A DNA stretch of 64,000 bases from NCBI RefSeq assembly GCF_020010925.1, contig NZ_JAGJBZ010000001.1, positions 2,710,001 to 2,774,000 of the forward strand, in the 5' to 3' direction. Positions 9,080 through 18,078 of the stretch are shown here, piece by piece; the first letter of the stretch is position 1; every line of letters starts with the position of its first letter. The position numbers were made by a program, and so were the translations under genes. Under the pieces are notes generated by a model. It was not told where the DNA came from and searched no databases. It saw only the letters and a list, made by a program, of their open reading frames with translations. Origin of the DNA: Streptomyces griseiscabiei (lineage in GTDB: Bacteria > Actinomycetota > Actinomycetes > Streptomycetales > Streptomycetaceae).

Positions 9080-10266
9080 CGGGTGAGGTGGCGGTGCTGG
9101 GCGCGGGGATGCACCCGTGGGGCAAGTGGGGAAGGAGTTTCGTCGAGTACGGGACGGTGGCGGCGCGCGCGGCGCTGAGCGACGCGGGGGTCGACTGGCG
9201 GGACGTCGGATCGGTCGTCGGGGCGGACACGGTGCGTGGCGGCTATCCGGGCTACGTGGCGGGGGCGACCTTCGCGAAGGCGCTGGGCTGGCAGGGGGCC
9301 CGGGTCACGAGTGTGTACGCGGCCTGCGCGTCCGGCGCGCAGGCGGTCGGCACCGCGCGGGCCCAGATCCTCGCGGGTCTCGCGGACGTGGTGCTCGTCG
9401 TGGGCGCGGACTCGGCTCCGAAGGGCTTCTTCCGGCCCGCCGGCGGGGATCGGGCGGACGATCCGGACTGGCTGCGGTTCCGGGTGCTCGGGGCCACCAA
9501 TCCGACGTACTTCGGGCTGTACGCGCGGCGGCGGATGGCGGTGCACGGCGACACACCGGAGGACTTCGCCCGGGTCAAGGTGAAGAACTCCGCGCTGGGG
9601 GCGCTCAACCCGTACGCGCGCTATCGCAGGCGGGTCACCGCGGAGGAGGTCGCCGCCTCCGCGGTGGTCGCCGATCCGCTGCGGCTGCTGGACATCTGCG
9701 CGACCTCCGACGGGGGTGCGGCGCTGGTGCTGTCCAGCATGGAGTTCGCGCGGCGGCACCAAGTGACGGAGCCGGTGCGGATACGGGCGGTGTCCACGGT
9801 GTCGCCCCGCTATCCCACCACCGTGCTGGATCTGCCGGACATCGCCACGGACTCCGCGGTCGCGGTGGCGCCGCCGGACGAGACGTTCCGGGCGTCGATC
9901 GCGCGGGCGGCGTACGAGGAGGCGGGCGTCGGGCCCGAGGATCTGTCGTGCGCCGAGGTGTACGACCTGTCCACGGCGCTGGAGTTGCAGTGGTACGAGG
10001 ACCTGGGGCTGTGCGGCGAGGGCGGGGCCGCGAAGCTGCTGCGCGACGGCGCCACGGCGCTGGGCGGGCGCATACCGGTGAACGCCAGCGGCGGGCTGGC
10101 CTCCTTCGGCGAGGCGGTTCCGGCACAGGCGATCGCCCAGGTGTGCGAGTTGGTGTGGCAGTTGCGGGGGGAGGCGACCGGGCGGCAGGTCGAGGGGGCG
10201 CGGGTGGGTATCAGCGCCAATCAGGGGTTGTTCGGACATGGGTCGGCGGTGGTCGCCGTTCGGTGA
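9076..10266 (+). CDS. Thiolase-fold lipid-transfer-type protein (possible aldolase)
   Basis: 396-aa thiolase-superfamily protein, translationally coupled to the DUF35 gene by a GTGA overlap. The nucleophile region VYAACASGAQA keeps the cysteine (C84), but the usual GHPxG histidine motif is replaced by GGLASFGEAVPA and the second cysteine motif by SANQGLFGHGSA. The segment EVYDLSTALELQWYEDLGL is typical of SCP2-thiolase/Ltp-type proteins. In Ltp2 the same fold with a DUF35 partner carries out retro-aldol cleavage of a side-chain CoA ester rather than thiolysis. I infer an aldolase or acyl-transfer role; a classical thiolase is unlikely with these replacements. There is no signal or membrane segment. 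Confidence 0.85.
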   Translation: MTGEVAVLGAGMHPWGKWGRSFVEYGTVAARAALSDAGVDWRDVGSVVGADTVRGGYPGYVAGATFAKALGWQGARVTSVYAACASGAQAVGTARAQILAGLADVVLVVGADSAPKGFFRPAGGDRADDPDWLRFRVLGATNPTYFGLYARRRMAVHGDTPEDFARVKVKNSALGALNPYARYRRRVTAEEVAASAVVADPLRLLDICATSDGGAALVLSSMEFARRHQVTEPVRIRAVSTVSPRYPTTVLDLPDIATDSAVAVAPPDETFRASIARAAYEEAGVGPEDLSCAEVYDLSTALELQWYEDLGLCGEGGAAKLLRDGATALGGRIPVNASGGLASFGEAVPAQAIAQVCELVWQLRGEATGRQVEGARVGISANQGLFGHGSAVVAVR

Positions 10267-10754
10267 CGGGTGGTGGGGGCGGGGGGGCGCGCAGGGCGGG
10301 TCGTGGGCGCCTCCCGCTCGTGCGCGCCTCCCGCGCGGCTCCCACGGCCGAGGTGGGCGATGGCCGATCACACGGCGGCCGGGCCCCTTGGTGCGGCAGC
10401 GGCACGTCCCCTCTCGGCGGGTCAGCGGCCATGGCCGGGCCCGCGCCGGTGTGTGCGCCCCGTAGCCGCCTCCAACCGTTGCTGTCCCTGTTCTTGACGC
10501 CCCCTGGGTGCCGGTGAACACTTCCGGTGTCGGTCGGCATCGCCGGATTCGGGCGTCTTTGCGCACCGCGCCGCTCGGGCTTCCGGCCTGGGCAACGGGC
10601 CGTGTCCCGCGGGCGATCCGGCCACGACGGCACGCTCGTCACGGACGCCGGGCGGGGCGCGGGACCTCCCTGCCTTCGGCTGAAGCAGCCATGGGAACGC
10701 ACCCTGCACGGAAGGTCCGGGGTCGATCACTCCGGGCCGGGCCAAGGAGCCGCC
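10267..10754 (+). promoter_or_regulatory. Gene-less leader region upstream of glpF
   Basis: 488 bases without a credible gene. It holds a possible hairpin just after the thiolase-like gene and a plausible promoter, TTGACG at 10494-10499 with a 17-base spacer to AACACT, followed by a short direct repeat CCGGTG-N7-CCGGTG at about 10511-10529 that could be part of an operator. No gylR-like regulator is present, although in the main glycerol operon one sits at this position. Confidence 0.35.
10302..10346 (+). terminator. Possible terminator after the thiolase-like gene
   Basis: An imperfect inverted repeat (10302-10311 with 10337-10346, 9 of 10 pairs) follows the stop codon by 35 bases. It has no T tract and a long loop, so the call is weak. 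Confidence 0.3.
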
Positions 10755-11540
10755 ATGAGCAACGGAGACATATTCGTCGGTGAGGTCATCGGTACGGCGA
10801 TCCTGATTCTCTTCGGCGCCGGTGTGTGCGCCGCCGTCACTCTCAGGTTCTCGAAGGCGAGGGCATCGGGCTGGATCGTCATCGCGTTCGGCTGGGGCTT
10901 CGCCGTGCTGGCGGGCGCCTACACCGCCGCTCCCCTGTCCGGCGGGCACCTCAACCCGGCGGTGACGATAGGGATCGCGGTCGACACGGAGATCTGGGAC
11001 AAGGTCTGGGTGTATCTGCTCGGGCAGATGGTCGGCGCGATGCTCGGGGCGGTGCTCGCCTACCTCGTCTATCTCGCGCAGTTCCAGGCGAACGTCCGCG
11101 AGGAGGGCACCACCGAGGGCACCGCGGACGAACCGACGCCGACCCTCGGGATCTTCTCCACCATCCCGGAGATCCGGAACCCGGTCGCCAACCTGATCAC
11201 GGAGATCGTCGCGACGATCGCCCTGGTCCTGCCGATCCTCGCCTTCGGCCGGAACGCGGGCATCGGCATCGGACAGATCCCCGGCGAGGAGGCCGGGATC
11301 TACGGCTCGGGCATCTCGGTCCTGCTGGTGTCCTTCCTGGTCGTCGGCATCGGTCTCTCCCTCGGCGGGCCCACCGGCTACGCCATCAACCCGGCCCGTG
11401 ACCTCGGCCCGCGCATCGTGCACACCTTCCTGCCGATCCCGAACAAGGGCACCTCGGACTGGGGTTACGCCTGGATCCCGGTCGTCGGGCCCCTGGTGGG
11501 CGGTGCCCTCGCGGGTCTTCTCTACAACGCAGCCTTCTGA
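10755..11540 (+). CDS. glpF: Glycerol facilitator (aquaglyceroporin)
   Basis: MIP-family channel of 261 aa that lets glycerol cross the membrane for trapping by GlpK. Both NPA boxes are visible: GGHLNPAVT in the first half and GYAINPARD in the second; the Asp after NPAR is typical of glycerol channels rather than strict aquaporins. Six membrane helices are expected, with a polar loop around residues 115-135. The ATG at 10755 follows AAGGAGCC; a long upstream in-frame extension has no membrane character and is rejected. glpK follows after 65 bases on the same strand, giving a glpFK operon. No glpD or gylR lies beside it. Confidence 0.94.
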   Translation: MSNGDIFVGEVIGTAILILFGAGVCAAVTLRFSKARASGWIVIAFGWGFAVLAGAYTAAPLSGGHLNPAVTIGIAVDTEIWDKVWVYLLGQMVGAMLGAVLAYLVYLAQFQANVREEGTTEGTADEPTPTLGIFSTIPEIRNPVANLITEIVATIALVLPILAFGRNAGIGIGQIPGEEAGIYGSGISVLLVSFLVVGIGLSLGGPTGYAINPARDLGPRIVHTFLPIPNKGTSDWGYAWIPVVGPLVGGALAGLLYNAAF

Positions 11541-11605
11541 TCCGACCCAGCGTTCCGACGCAACCGACGCAGGACGTGAGCGCACGTCACACGTGAGGGG
11601 ATGTC

Positions 11606-13126
11606 ATGCCGGACAACGCCCAGAAGTACGTCGCCGCCATCGATCAGGGCACCACTTCCAGCCGCTGCATCGTCTTCGACCACGGCGGTGCCATCGTCGC
11701 CGTCGACCAGCGTGAGCACCGTCAGATCTTCCCCAAGCCGGGATGGGTGGAGCACGACGCCACCGAGATCTGGTCGAAGGTGCAGGCGGTGGTCGCCGGG
11801 GCCATCGCGAAGGCGGGCCTGCGCGCGGATCAGATCAGCGCGCTCGGTATCACCAACCAGCGGGAGACCACGGTCCTGTGGGACCGCGCCACGGGCAAAC
11901 CGGTGCACAACGCGATCGTCTGGCAGGACACCCGTACCTCGGCGCTCTGCAACGAACTCGGCGGCACGGACGGCCAGGATCGCTTCCGTGAGCAGACCGG
12001 GCTGCCGCTGGCCAGCTACTTCTCCGGCCCCAAGGCCGCCTGGCTGCTCGACAACGTGCCGGGGCTGAGGGCCCGTGCCGAGCGTGGTGAGATCGCGTTC
12101 GGCACCATCGACTCCTGGCTGATCTGGAACCTCACCGGCGGCACCGACGGCGGCCGGCATGTCACCGACGTCACCAACGCCGGGCGGACCATGCTGATGA
12201 ACCTGGAGACGCTCCAGTGGGACGCCTCGATCCTCGCCGCGATGAACGTCCCGGAGGCGGTCCTCCCGGAGATCAGGTCCTCCGCCGAGGTGTACGGCAC
12301 CGCCGTGGGCCCGCTGGCCGGCGTACCCGTCGCCTCCGCGCTCGGTGACCAGCAGGCGGCGGTGTTCGGCCAGGCCTGCTACGACGTGGGCACGGCGAAG
12401 AACACGTACGGCACCGGGAGCTTCCTGCTGCTCAACACCGGGAACCGGCCGGTGCCGTCGAAGAGCGGCCTGCTCACGACCATGGGGTACAAGATCGGCG
12501 ACGAGGCGCCGGTGTACTGCCTGGAGGGGTCGATCGCGATCACGGGCGCCCTGGTGCAGTGGTTCCGTGACCAGCTCGGCATCATCCGTACCGCCGACGA
12601 GATCGAGCCCTTGGCGGCGAGCGTCGACGACAACGGCGGGGCGTACATCGTGCCCGCGTTCTCCGGGCTGTTCGCGCCCTACTGGCGGTCGGACGCGCGC
12701 GGGGTCGTCACCGGGCTGACGAGGTACGTCACGAAGGCCCATCTCGCGCGCGCGGTGCTGGAGGCGACGAGCTGGCAGACGCGGGAGGTCGTGGACGCCA
12801 TGTTCCAGGACTCCGGGGTGCCCATCACGACCCTGAAGGTCGACGGGGGCATGACCAAGAACAATCTGCTGATGCAGCATCAGGCGGATGTCCTGGGCGT
12901 GCCGGTGATCCGGCCCCGGGTCTCGGAGACGACCTGCCTGGGCGCCGCGTACGCGGCCGGGCTGGCGACCGGGGTGTGGAACGACCTGGACGAGCTGAAG
13001 TCGCACTGGCGCAAGGACGTCGAGTGGACGCCGGGCATGGAGGCGTCCGTCCGCGACCGCGAGTACCACAACTGGCGCAAGGCGGTGGAGAAGAGCCTCG
13101 GCTGGCACGAGGACGACGCGAGCTGA
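11606..13126 (+). CDS. glpK: Glycerol kinase
   Basis: FGGY-family kinase of 506 aa that turns glycerol into sn-glycerol 3-phosphate with ATP. The N-terminal phosphate-binding segment [18 protein letters not shown], the glycerol-contact region [19 protein letters not shown], the sequence [14 protein letters not shown] and the C-terminal [14 protein letters not shown] are all in place and the length is standard. GAGGGG precedes the ATG. It is the second gene of the glpFK pair. The last codons run into a degenerate 14-base tandem repeat, and two strong hairpins follow. Loss of a neighbouring glpD means the glycerol 3-phosphate made here is oxidised by an enzyme coded elsewhere. Confidence 0.96.
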   Translation: MPDNAQKYVAAIDQGTTSSRCIVFDHGGAIVAVDQREHRQIFPKPGWVEHDATEIWSKVQAVVAGAIAKAGLRADQISALGITNQRETTVLWDRATGKPVHNAIVWQDTRTSALCNELGGTDGQDRFREQTGLPLASYFSGPKAAWLLDNVPGLRARAERGEIAFGTIDSWLIWNLTGGTDGGRHVTDVTNAGRTMLMNLETLQWDASILAAMNVPEAVLPEIRSSAEVYGTAVGPLAGVPVASALGDQQAAVFGQACYDVGTAKNTYGTGSFLLLNTGNRPVPSKSGLLTTMGYKIGDEAPVYCLEGSIAITGALVQWFRDQLGIIRTADEIEPLAASVDDNGGAYIVPAFSGLFAPYWRSDARGVVTGLTRYVTKAHLARAVLEATSWQTREVVDAMFQDSGVPITTLKVDGGMTKNNLLMQHQADVLGVPVIRPRVSETTCLGAAYAAGLATGVWNDLDELKSHWRKDVEWTPGMEASVRDREYHNWRKAVEKSLGWHEDDAS

Positions 13127-13170
13127 GAGACGTGAGCTGAAAGAGGCGGGCCGAGAGACGCGAGCCGAGG
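13115..13170 (+). repeat. Degenerate 14-bp tandem repeat at the end of glpK
   Basis: Four 14-base units with consensus GACGCGAGCTGAGA occupy 13115-13128, 13129-13142, 13143-13156 and 13157-13170. The first unit overlaps the last codons and stop of glpK. Units differ from each other at a few positions. Confidence 0.7.
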
Positions 13171-13212
13171 GACATGGTCCACGCGCGCGTGCGTGGCGTT
13201 CTCTCCGGAACG

Positions 13213-13234
13213 GGGCCCACGCGCGCGTGGGCCC
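13213..13234. other. Perfect 22-bp palindrome
   Basis: A gap-free 22-bp palindrome (half-site GGGCCCACGCG, centred at 13223/13224) lies between glpK and the conservon, directly ahead of a terminator hairpin. It may form a second terminator stem or be a protein-binding site. Confidence 0.5.
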
Positions 13235-13246
13235 GGGAAGCCGCGG

Positions 13247-13274
13247 CCCGTACCCCTGTCGGCGGGGGTACGGG
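13247..13274. terminator. Bidirectional terminator between glpK and cvnD
   Basis: A perfect 10-bp stem CCCGTACCCC / GGGGTACGGG (13247-13256 with 13265-13274) with an 8-base loop sits between two convergent genes, 8 bases beyond the stop of cvnD. Confidence 0.75.
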
Positions 13275-13281
13275 TCGCGCC

Positions 13282-13887
13282 TCAGGTGGCGGCGGGCTGG
13301 CGGTGGTCGGTGGCGTGGGCCATCGCGTGCCGGACGACGGAGACCAGGACGTCCTTGACCGAGTCCCGGCGGCGGGCGTCGCACAGCACGATCGGCACCT
13401 CGGGGTCGAGGTCGAGGGCCTGGCGGACGGTCTCGGCCGGGTACCGCGCGGCGTCGTCGAAGCAGTTGACGCCGATCACGAAGGGTATGGAGCGACGCTC
13501 GAAGTAGTCGACGGCGGCGAAGCAGTCCTCCAGCCGACGGGTGTCGACGAGCACCACCGCGCCGAGCGCGCCGGAGGCGAGTTCGTCCCAGAGGAACCAG
13601 AAGCGGTCCTGGCCGGGAGTGCCGAAGAGGTACAGGACCAGGTCCTCGCGGAGGGTGATACGCCCGAAGTCCATGGCGACGGTGGTGGTGGTCTTGTTCT
13701 CCACACCGCTGGTGTCGTCGACCGGGCGGCCGGCCTCGGTGAGCACCTCCTCGGTGCGCAGTGGCTTGATCTCGCTGACCGCGGCGACGCAGGTCGTCTT
13801 GCCCACACCGAAGCCGCCGGCCACGAGGATCTTGAGCGTGACGGGCTCGACCGGAGGTGTGCCGCGCTCAGAGCGCCCGAGGATCAT
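13282..13887 (-). CDS. cvnD: Conservon CvnD, Ras-like small GTPase
   Basis: 201-aa GTP-binding protein of the conservon type, in which it works at the membrane with CvnA-C in a system likened to a G-protein-coupled sensor. Walker A is GGFGVGKTT near the N-terminus; the switch region contains TTTTVAMDFGR and the G3-like FGTPGQDRFWFLWDE, in which Gly-Gln follows the Asp-type motif; GVNCFDD stands for the NKxD guanine motif. The ATG at 13887 follows AGCAGGAGA and is preferred to a GTG 33 bases upstream that gives 212 aa. It is the last gene of the four-gene set read right to left, 62 bases after cvnC. A terminator follows. Confidence 0.92.
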   Translation of the reverse strand: MILGRSERGTPPVEPVTLKILVAGGFGVGKTTCVAAVSEIKPLRTEEVLTEAGRPVDDTSGVENKTTTTVAMDFGRITLREDLVLYLFGTPGQDRFWFLWDELASGALGAVVLVDTRRLEDCFAAVDYFERRSIPFVIGVNCFDDAARYPAETVRQALDLDPEVPIVLCDARRRDSVKDVLVSVVRHAMAHATDHRQPAAT

Positions 13888-13949
13888 CGGTCTTTCTCCT
13901 GCTGGATGGTTGTCTGTCACGAATCCGCCCCGCTCCGCTTCCGTGCTGG

Positions 13950-14345
13950 TCAGAGCGCCCGGAGACCGTTGATCACATCACGCAGGATGCTCTCGTCGAC
14001 CAGTTCGGCGGGCGGGACGGGGCGGGTCACGTGGACGAGTTCCTCGTCCACGAGGTCTCCGACGAGGACGCGGACGACTCCGACGGGCAGGTCCAGCTCG
14101 GCGGCCAGTTCGGCCACCGACTGGGGGGTGTCACGGCAGAGTTCGACGATACGGACGTGCTCAGGGGAGAGGGAGTGGTCCTCCTCCGGGTCGTCGACGT
14201 GCGGTTCCGTGACGACCACGGCGATCAGGTCGAGGCGGTGCTGGATCGCGTGGTTGGTCCGGCCGCGTGTCATCGCGTACGGACGCACCACTGGCCCGGC
14301 CTCGTCGTCGAACCAGTGGCTTCTTCCCTGACCGTCTCGGCTCAT
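13950..14345 (-). CDS. cvnC: Conservon CvnC, DUF742 protein
   Basis: 131-aa DUF742 protein. In conservons this protein is thought to bind CvnA/CvnB or DNA through a winged-helix-like fold; the segment SVAELAAELDLPVGVVRVLVGDLVDEELV has the helix-turn-helix pattern. The N-terminal WFDDEAGPVVRPYAMTRGRT is the family hallmark. It begins 9 bases after the stop of cvnB, so the genes are tightly coupled. No cysteines or membrane helices are present. Confidence 0.92.
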   Translation of the reverse strand: MSRDGQGRSHWFDDEAGPVVRPYAMTRGRTNHAIQHRLDLIAVVVTEPHVDDPEEDHSLSPEHVRIVELCRDTPQSVAELAAELDLPVGVVRVLVGDLVDEELVHVTRPVPPAELVDESILRDVINGLRAL

Positions 14346-14354
14346 GCCGTTCCA

Positions 14355-14792
14355 CTACCCGCCGCGGGGGCCGTCGGCGCGCGGGGCGGAGCCCAGATGT
14401 ACGCCGACCCGCTTGACGAGCAGGGTCATCTCGTAGGCGACCTGGCCGATGTCCGCCTCGGCGTCGGCGAGGACGGCGAGGCAGCTGCCGTCACCGGCGG
14501 CCGTGACGAAGAGGAAGGCCTCGTCGAGTTCGACGACGGTCTGCCGGACGCTGCCCGCCTCGAAGTGGCGGCCGACGCCCTTGGCGAGGCTGTGGAAACC
14601 GGAGGAGACGGCGGCCAGGTGCTCGCTGTCCTCTCTGGTGAGGTCCTCGGAGACGCCCGTGGGCAGTCCGTCGCTGGAGAGCACGAGCGCCTTGCGGATG
14701 CTGGCGACGCGCTGCACCAGATCGTCCAGGAGCCAGTTGAGCTCCCCGGACGTGCCGGTCGCGGTGTGCCGTTCGGCCTTCGGTGCGGTCAT
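14355..14792 (-). CDS. cvnB: Conservon CvnB, Roadblock/LC7 protein
   Basis: 145-aa Roadblock/LC7-domain protein, family members of which form dimers and act as regulators or exchange factors of small GTPases such as CvnD. The core LNWLLDDLVQRVASIRKALVLSSDGLPTGVS is characteristic, and EAFLFVTAAGDGSCLAVL follows. Its ATG overlaps the cvnA stop as ATGA, so CvnA and CvnB are translationally coupled. Confidence 0.93.
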   Translation of the reverse strand: MTAPKAERHTATGTSGELNWLLDDLVQRVASIRKALVLSSDGLPTGVSEDLTREDSEHLAAVSSGFHSLAKGVGRHFEAGSVRQTVVELDEAFLFVTAAGDGSCLAVLADAEADIGQVAYEMTLLVKRVGVHLGSAPRADGPRGG

Positions 14793-17659
14793 CGACCGTC
14801 CCCCTTAGTCGTTCCTCGTGGTGCTGAGACGTCCTGGGCGTCGTCGCCCTCGGCGTTCTCGTCGCGGCCGCGCTGCCAACCCCGTTGGAGCGAGGCCATA
14901 CGGCTGCGTACCTCGTCGGCGTCCCGTTCGGTCGGCTCCGGGCGCCGCTCGGGGCGGGACCTCTCGCGCTCGGCTCGCCGGTCGGGGCCGTCCTTCAACT
15001 GCGGTGCCAGACTGGCCTGTCGGACGCGACGGGGCAGCGGGCTCGTAGCTGATTCTGCCTGGTCGGTCGGCGTGTCCGCGCGCGGGGTCGGCTCACCCGC
15101 GCCGTACGGCGAGCTGGTCGGGGCCGTGCCCCCCGCAGGGGTCGTACGACGGCGCTGGGGAAGGGCAGGGCCCTCGTACCCACCGGGGGGCAGGGCGCCG
15201 GCACGGTGCGACCCGGGCAGGGCGCCGGGTGCGGTGCGGTCGGCCCCGGAGGCGCCCGGCGGCGGAGGGCGGTCGCCGCGCAGGGCGGTGAGCGGCCTGG
15301 TGTCCGAGATCTGGTCGGGGCCCGCGGTGCGGCTCTGCCGGGACTCGTCCTCCGTCTGCCTGGCCCTGGCTTCCACCGAACGGCCGTGCGAGCTGACGAG
15401 ATGGGGGGTGCGGCGCTGCGGCAGCGGTACGGGGCCGAGCGTCGGGTCGGGGTCGGTGAGGGGGACCCGGTGCCCTTCGCCGTCGCGCACCGACTGCTGG
15501 TGCTCGTCGGCGACGCCGGTGAGGGAGCGTCGGGGCCCGAACAGCCCGCCGCGCTCGGCGTCCTCCTCGCCGAGGGCGCCCGGGTAGCCCAGGGGTTCCG
15601 GGTCGACCGGGGCCTCCAGCTCCACGGGGCCGTCCAGGATGGCGGCGGAGAGCCCCGGGAGGCGGACCGGGATCTCGGAGAGCGCGGCGTTGCGCTCGTC
15701 CTCCAGCTCGGCCTCCCGGGTGGGGTGGGCGCGGTCGAGACGGAAGCCGATGCCGTTGGTGTCCGGGACGTCGTCGGTGAGGAGGGCGTCCGGGATGAAC
15801 AGCACGGCCGTGGTGCCGCCGTAGGGGGAGGGCTGGAGGGAGACGCGGACCTTCTGGCGCTGGGCGAGCCGGCTGACCACGAAGAGACCGAGCCGGTCGG
15901 TGTCGGAGAGCTCGAAGTCGGGGGTCTCGGCCAGCTTGAGGTTGGCGTCGAGGAGCGCCTCGGCGGACATCCCGAGGCCGCGGTCGTGGATCTCCAGGGT
16001 GAAGCCGTTGGCGACGCGCTCGCCGAGCACCTGTACGGCGGTGTGCGGGGGCGAGAACACCGTGGCGTTCTCCAGGAGTTCGGCCACCAGGTGGGTGAGG
16101 TCGGCGACCGCGGGGCCCGTCACGGCGACCCGGGGCAGCCGGCGGACCTCGATCCGCTCGTAGTCCTCGACCTCGGCGACGGCCGCGCGGACGACGTCCA
16201 TCAGCTGGATGGGCTTGCGCCACTGCCGGGACGGGGCGGCGCCGGAGAGGATGACGAGGCCCTCGGCGTGGCGTCGCATACGGGTCGTCAGATGGTCCAG
16301 GCGGAACAGGTCGGCGAGTTCGTCGGTGTCCTCGGTCCGGCGTTCCATGGTGTCGAGGAGGGTGAGCTGCTTGTGCAGCAGGACCTGGCTGCGGCGGGCG
16401 AGGTTGACGAAGACCTCGGAGATGCCGCTGCGGAGTTCGGACTGCTTGACGGCGGCCTCGACGGCCGCGCGCTGCAGCGTGTTGAGAGCCTGGCTGACCT
16501 CGCCGATCTCGTTCTTGTCGTACTCCAGGCGCGGCACCTCGGTCTCCACGTCGACCTGTTCGCCGGCGGCGAGCCTGCGCATCACGCTGGGCAGCCGCAC
16601 CCCGGCGGTGTCGTGGGCCTCCTGGCGGAGCCGGCGCAGGTCGCGGATGAGGACGCGGCCGATGCGGACGGACATGAAGAGCGAGACGAGCAGGGCGAAG
16701 AGACCGAGGACGCCGGCGACGGCGGCCTTCAGGATGACGGTGGTGGCCAGCGGGCTGACGCGGTCCTGATAGCGGTCGCCCGCCTCGACGCTGAGGTCGC
16801 GGAGGTCGGAGAGGACGGGCTCGACGGAGGTGTCCCAGGTCTTCGCGGTGACGCCGGTGGGCCTGCCCGGGTCGGAGGCGATGACGGCCTGTTCGACCGA
16901 GCGCAGGGGCGCGGAGCTCGCGTTCTTCCAGTAGCCCTCGAAGCGCTCGCGCTCGGCGTCGGGCAGCTGCGGCAGGCTGATCTCGTACAGCAGGGTGCGC
17001 TGGGCGACGAGGTCGGAGAAGTCGCGGATCTCGTCCTGGGTGATCCGGTCAGCGACGAGCACGGAGCTGAGCAGGGCGTCCTCGCGGGAGAGGAGTTCAC
17101 GGGCACGGGCGACGTTGACCAGCGCGCGGCCCTGCTTGTCCATCTCCACGTTGTCGAGCGCGGGAAGGTTGGACAGCAGCGTGAAGCAGGGGTCGACGAG
17201 CTCGTTGTAGTGGCCGAGGGCCTGGGGGACGTTGACGGTGCCGCTCTCGACGGTGGTCCGCAGGGAGGGCAGGGTGTCGAGGGCGTCCAGGATGGTCGTC
17301 AGCCGCAGCGAGGTGGCCTCGCCGATCTCGTCCCGCAGGTCGGCGTCCCCGGCGTGCTCCCGGAACTCCTCGACGGCCTTGTCCGTGGCGGCCCGGCTGC
17401 GGTCGAGTGCCGTGACCGCCTCGGCGGACCGGGGGTCGGCGAGGTACACGAGGGTCTGGCGGCGCTCCTGCTGGAGTACCCGGATGGTGTCCTCGGTGGG
17501 GAAGCCGACTTCCTCGACGATGTCCGCGACCCTGAAGAGATCGCTCGCCTCACGGCCTGTCAGCACCGTGGCGAACGTCCAGACACCGGTCAGTGCCACG
17601 AGGGGCACGAGCAACAGCGCCACGATCTTCCGGCGGATCGATTTCCCGCGAAAGCGCAT
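14789..17659 (-). CDS. cvnA: Conservon CvnA, nitrate-sensor-type membrane histidine kinase-like protein
   Basis: 956-aa membrane sensor. After a basic start (MRFRGKSIRRKIV) comes TM1 (about 10-30), an extracellular NIT (nitrate- and nitrite-sensing) domain (about 35-300), TM2 (about 308-330), a HAMP region (VSLFMSVRIGRVLIRDLRRL), a coiled segment with the CvnA-type pseudo-phosphoacceptor region RLDHLTTRMRRHAEGL, and a GHKL ATPase domain with N box LVAELLENATVFSPP and G1 box IHDRGLGMS. From about residue 640 the rest is a low-complexity Arg/Pro/Glu-rich tail. GGGGGAGG precedes the ATG at 17659; a GTG 39 bases earlier is less likely. It heads the operon cvnABCD; no P450 (CvnE) gene is linked. 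Confidence 0.92.
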   Translation of the reverse strand: MRFRGKSIRRKIVALLLVPLVALTGVWTFATVLTGREASDLFRVADIVEEVGFPTEDTIRVLQQERRQTLVYLADPRSAEAVTALDRSRAATDKAVEEFREHAGDADLRDEIGEATSLRLTTILDALDTLPSLRTTVESGTVNVPQALGHYNELVDPCFTLLSNLPALDNVEMDKQGRALVNVARARELLSREDALLSSVLVADRITQDEIRDFSDLVAQRTLLYEISLPQLPDAERERFEGYWKNASSAPLRSVEQAVIASDPGRPTGVTAKTWDTSVEPVLSDLRDLSVEAGDRYQDRVSPLATTVILKAAVAGVLGLFALLVSLFMSVRIGRVLIRDLRRLRQEAHDTAGVRLPSVMRRLAAGEQVDVETEVPRLEYDKNEIGEVSQALNTLQRAAVEAAVKQSELRSGISEVFVNLARRSQVLLHKQLTLLDTMERRTEDTDELADLFRLDHLTTRMRRHAEGLVILSGAAPSRQWRKPIQLMDVVRAAVAEVEDYERIEVRRLPRVAVTGPAVADLTHLVAELLENATVFSPPHTAVQVLGERVANGFTLEIHDRGLGMSAEALLDANLKLAETPDFELSDTDRLGLFVVSRLAQRQKVRVSLQPSPYGGTTAVLFIPDALLTDDVPDTNGIGFRLDRAHPTREAELEDERNAALSEIPVRLPGLSAAILDGPVELEAPVDPEPLGYPGALGEEDAERGGLFGPRRSLTGVADEHQQSVRDGEGHRVPLTDPDPTLGPVPLPQRRTPHLVSSHGRSVEARARQTEDESRQSRTAGPDQISDTRPLTALRGDRPPPPGASGADRTAPGALPGSHRAGALPPGGYEGPALPQRRRTTPAGGTAPTSSPYGAGEPTPRADTPTDQAESATSPLPRRVRQASLAPQLKDGPDRRAERERSRPERRPEPTERDADEVRSRMASLQRGWQRGRDENAEGDDAQDVSAPRGTTKGDGR

Positions 17660-18078
17660 GGCCTCCCCCAGCTTGACCCCCGCCAGGCCCGGGGGCACAC
17701 ATGTGCGTCAACAAACGGCGTGAGCCTACTACCGACTCACACGTATCTCGAAGAGCAGGAGGGACGCACTCCGGACCCCGGGCGAACCGGACATGGGGAG
17801 TTGTCCGCCCTTTGGGGGAGATTGCCTCCCCCCGTCAGGCACTTGAGGCCATGGCATCTCGTCGGGAAAGTCCACCAGTTGGCCGGATTTTTTCGTTCCG
17901 CGGGAATCTTCCGGGCACGTCGATCGTCTTTCTGTACGGGAATTGGGGGCGGAATCGGCCACAGGTCCCGCAAGCCGCTCGCAGGCGGCGTGAACCGGAG
18001 GAAGTCGGGCACCAGTGGGGGGCCGGGTCTCGGGACCCGGTGACTGTTGGTCCACCGGCGGTGGGGAGTGACAAGTTG
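17660..18078. promoter_or_regulatory. Divergent regulatory region between cvnA and a membrane-protein gene
   Basis: 419 bases without a gene. A perfect 7-bp hairpin GGGGGAG-ATTGC-CTCCCCC lies at 17814-17832 in an unusually AT-richer stretch that continues to about 17960. It should hold the promoters for both divergent transcripts; I could not fix their boxes with confidence. Confidence 0.45.

Noticed and set aside
10302..10346. Hairpin as an attenuator for glpF
   Set aside because: It lies more than 400 bases from glpF and next to the thiolase-like stop codon, so a weak terminator is the simpler reading.
10527..10754. N-terminal extension of glpF
   Set aside because: The extra 76 residues are basic and non-conserved; the ATG at 10755 has a good ribosome binding site and begins the known GlpF sequence.
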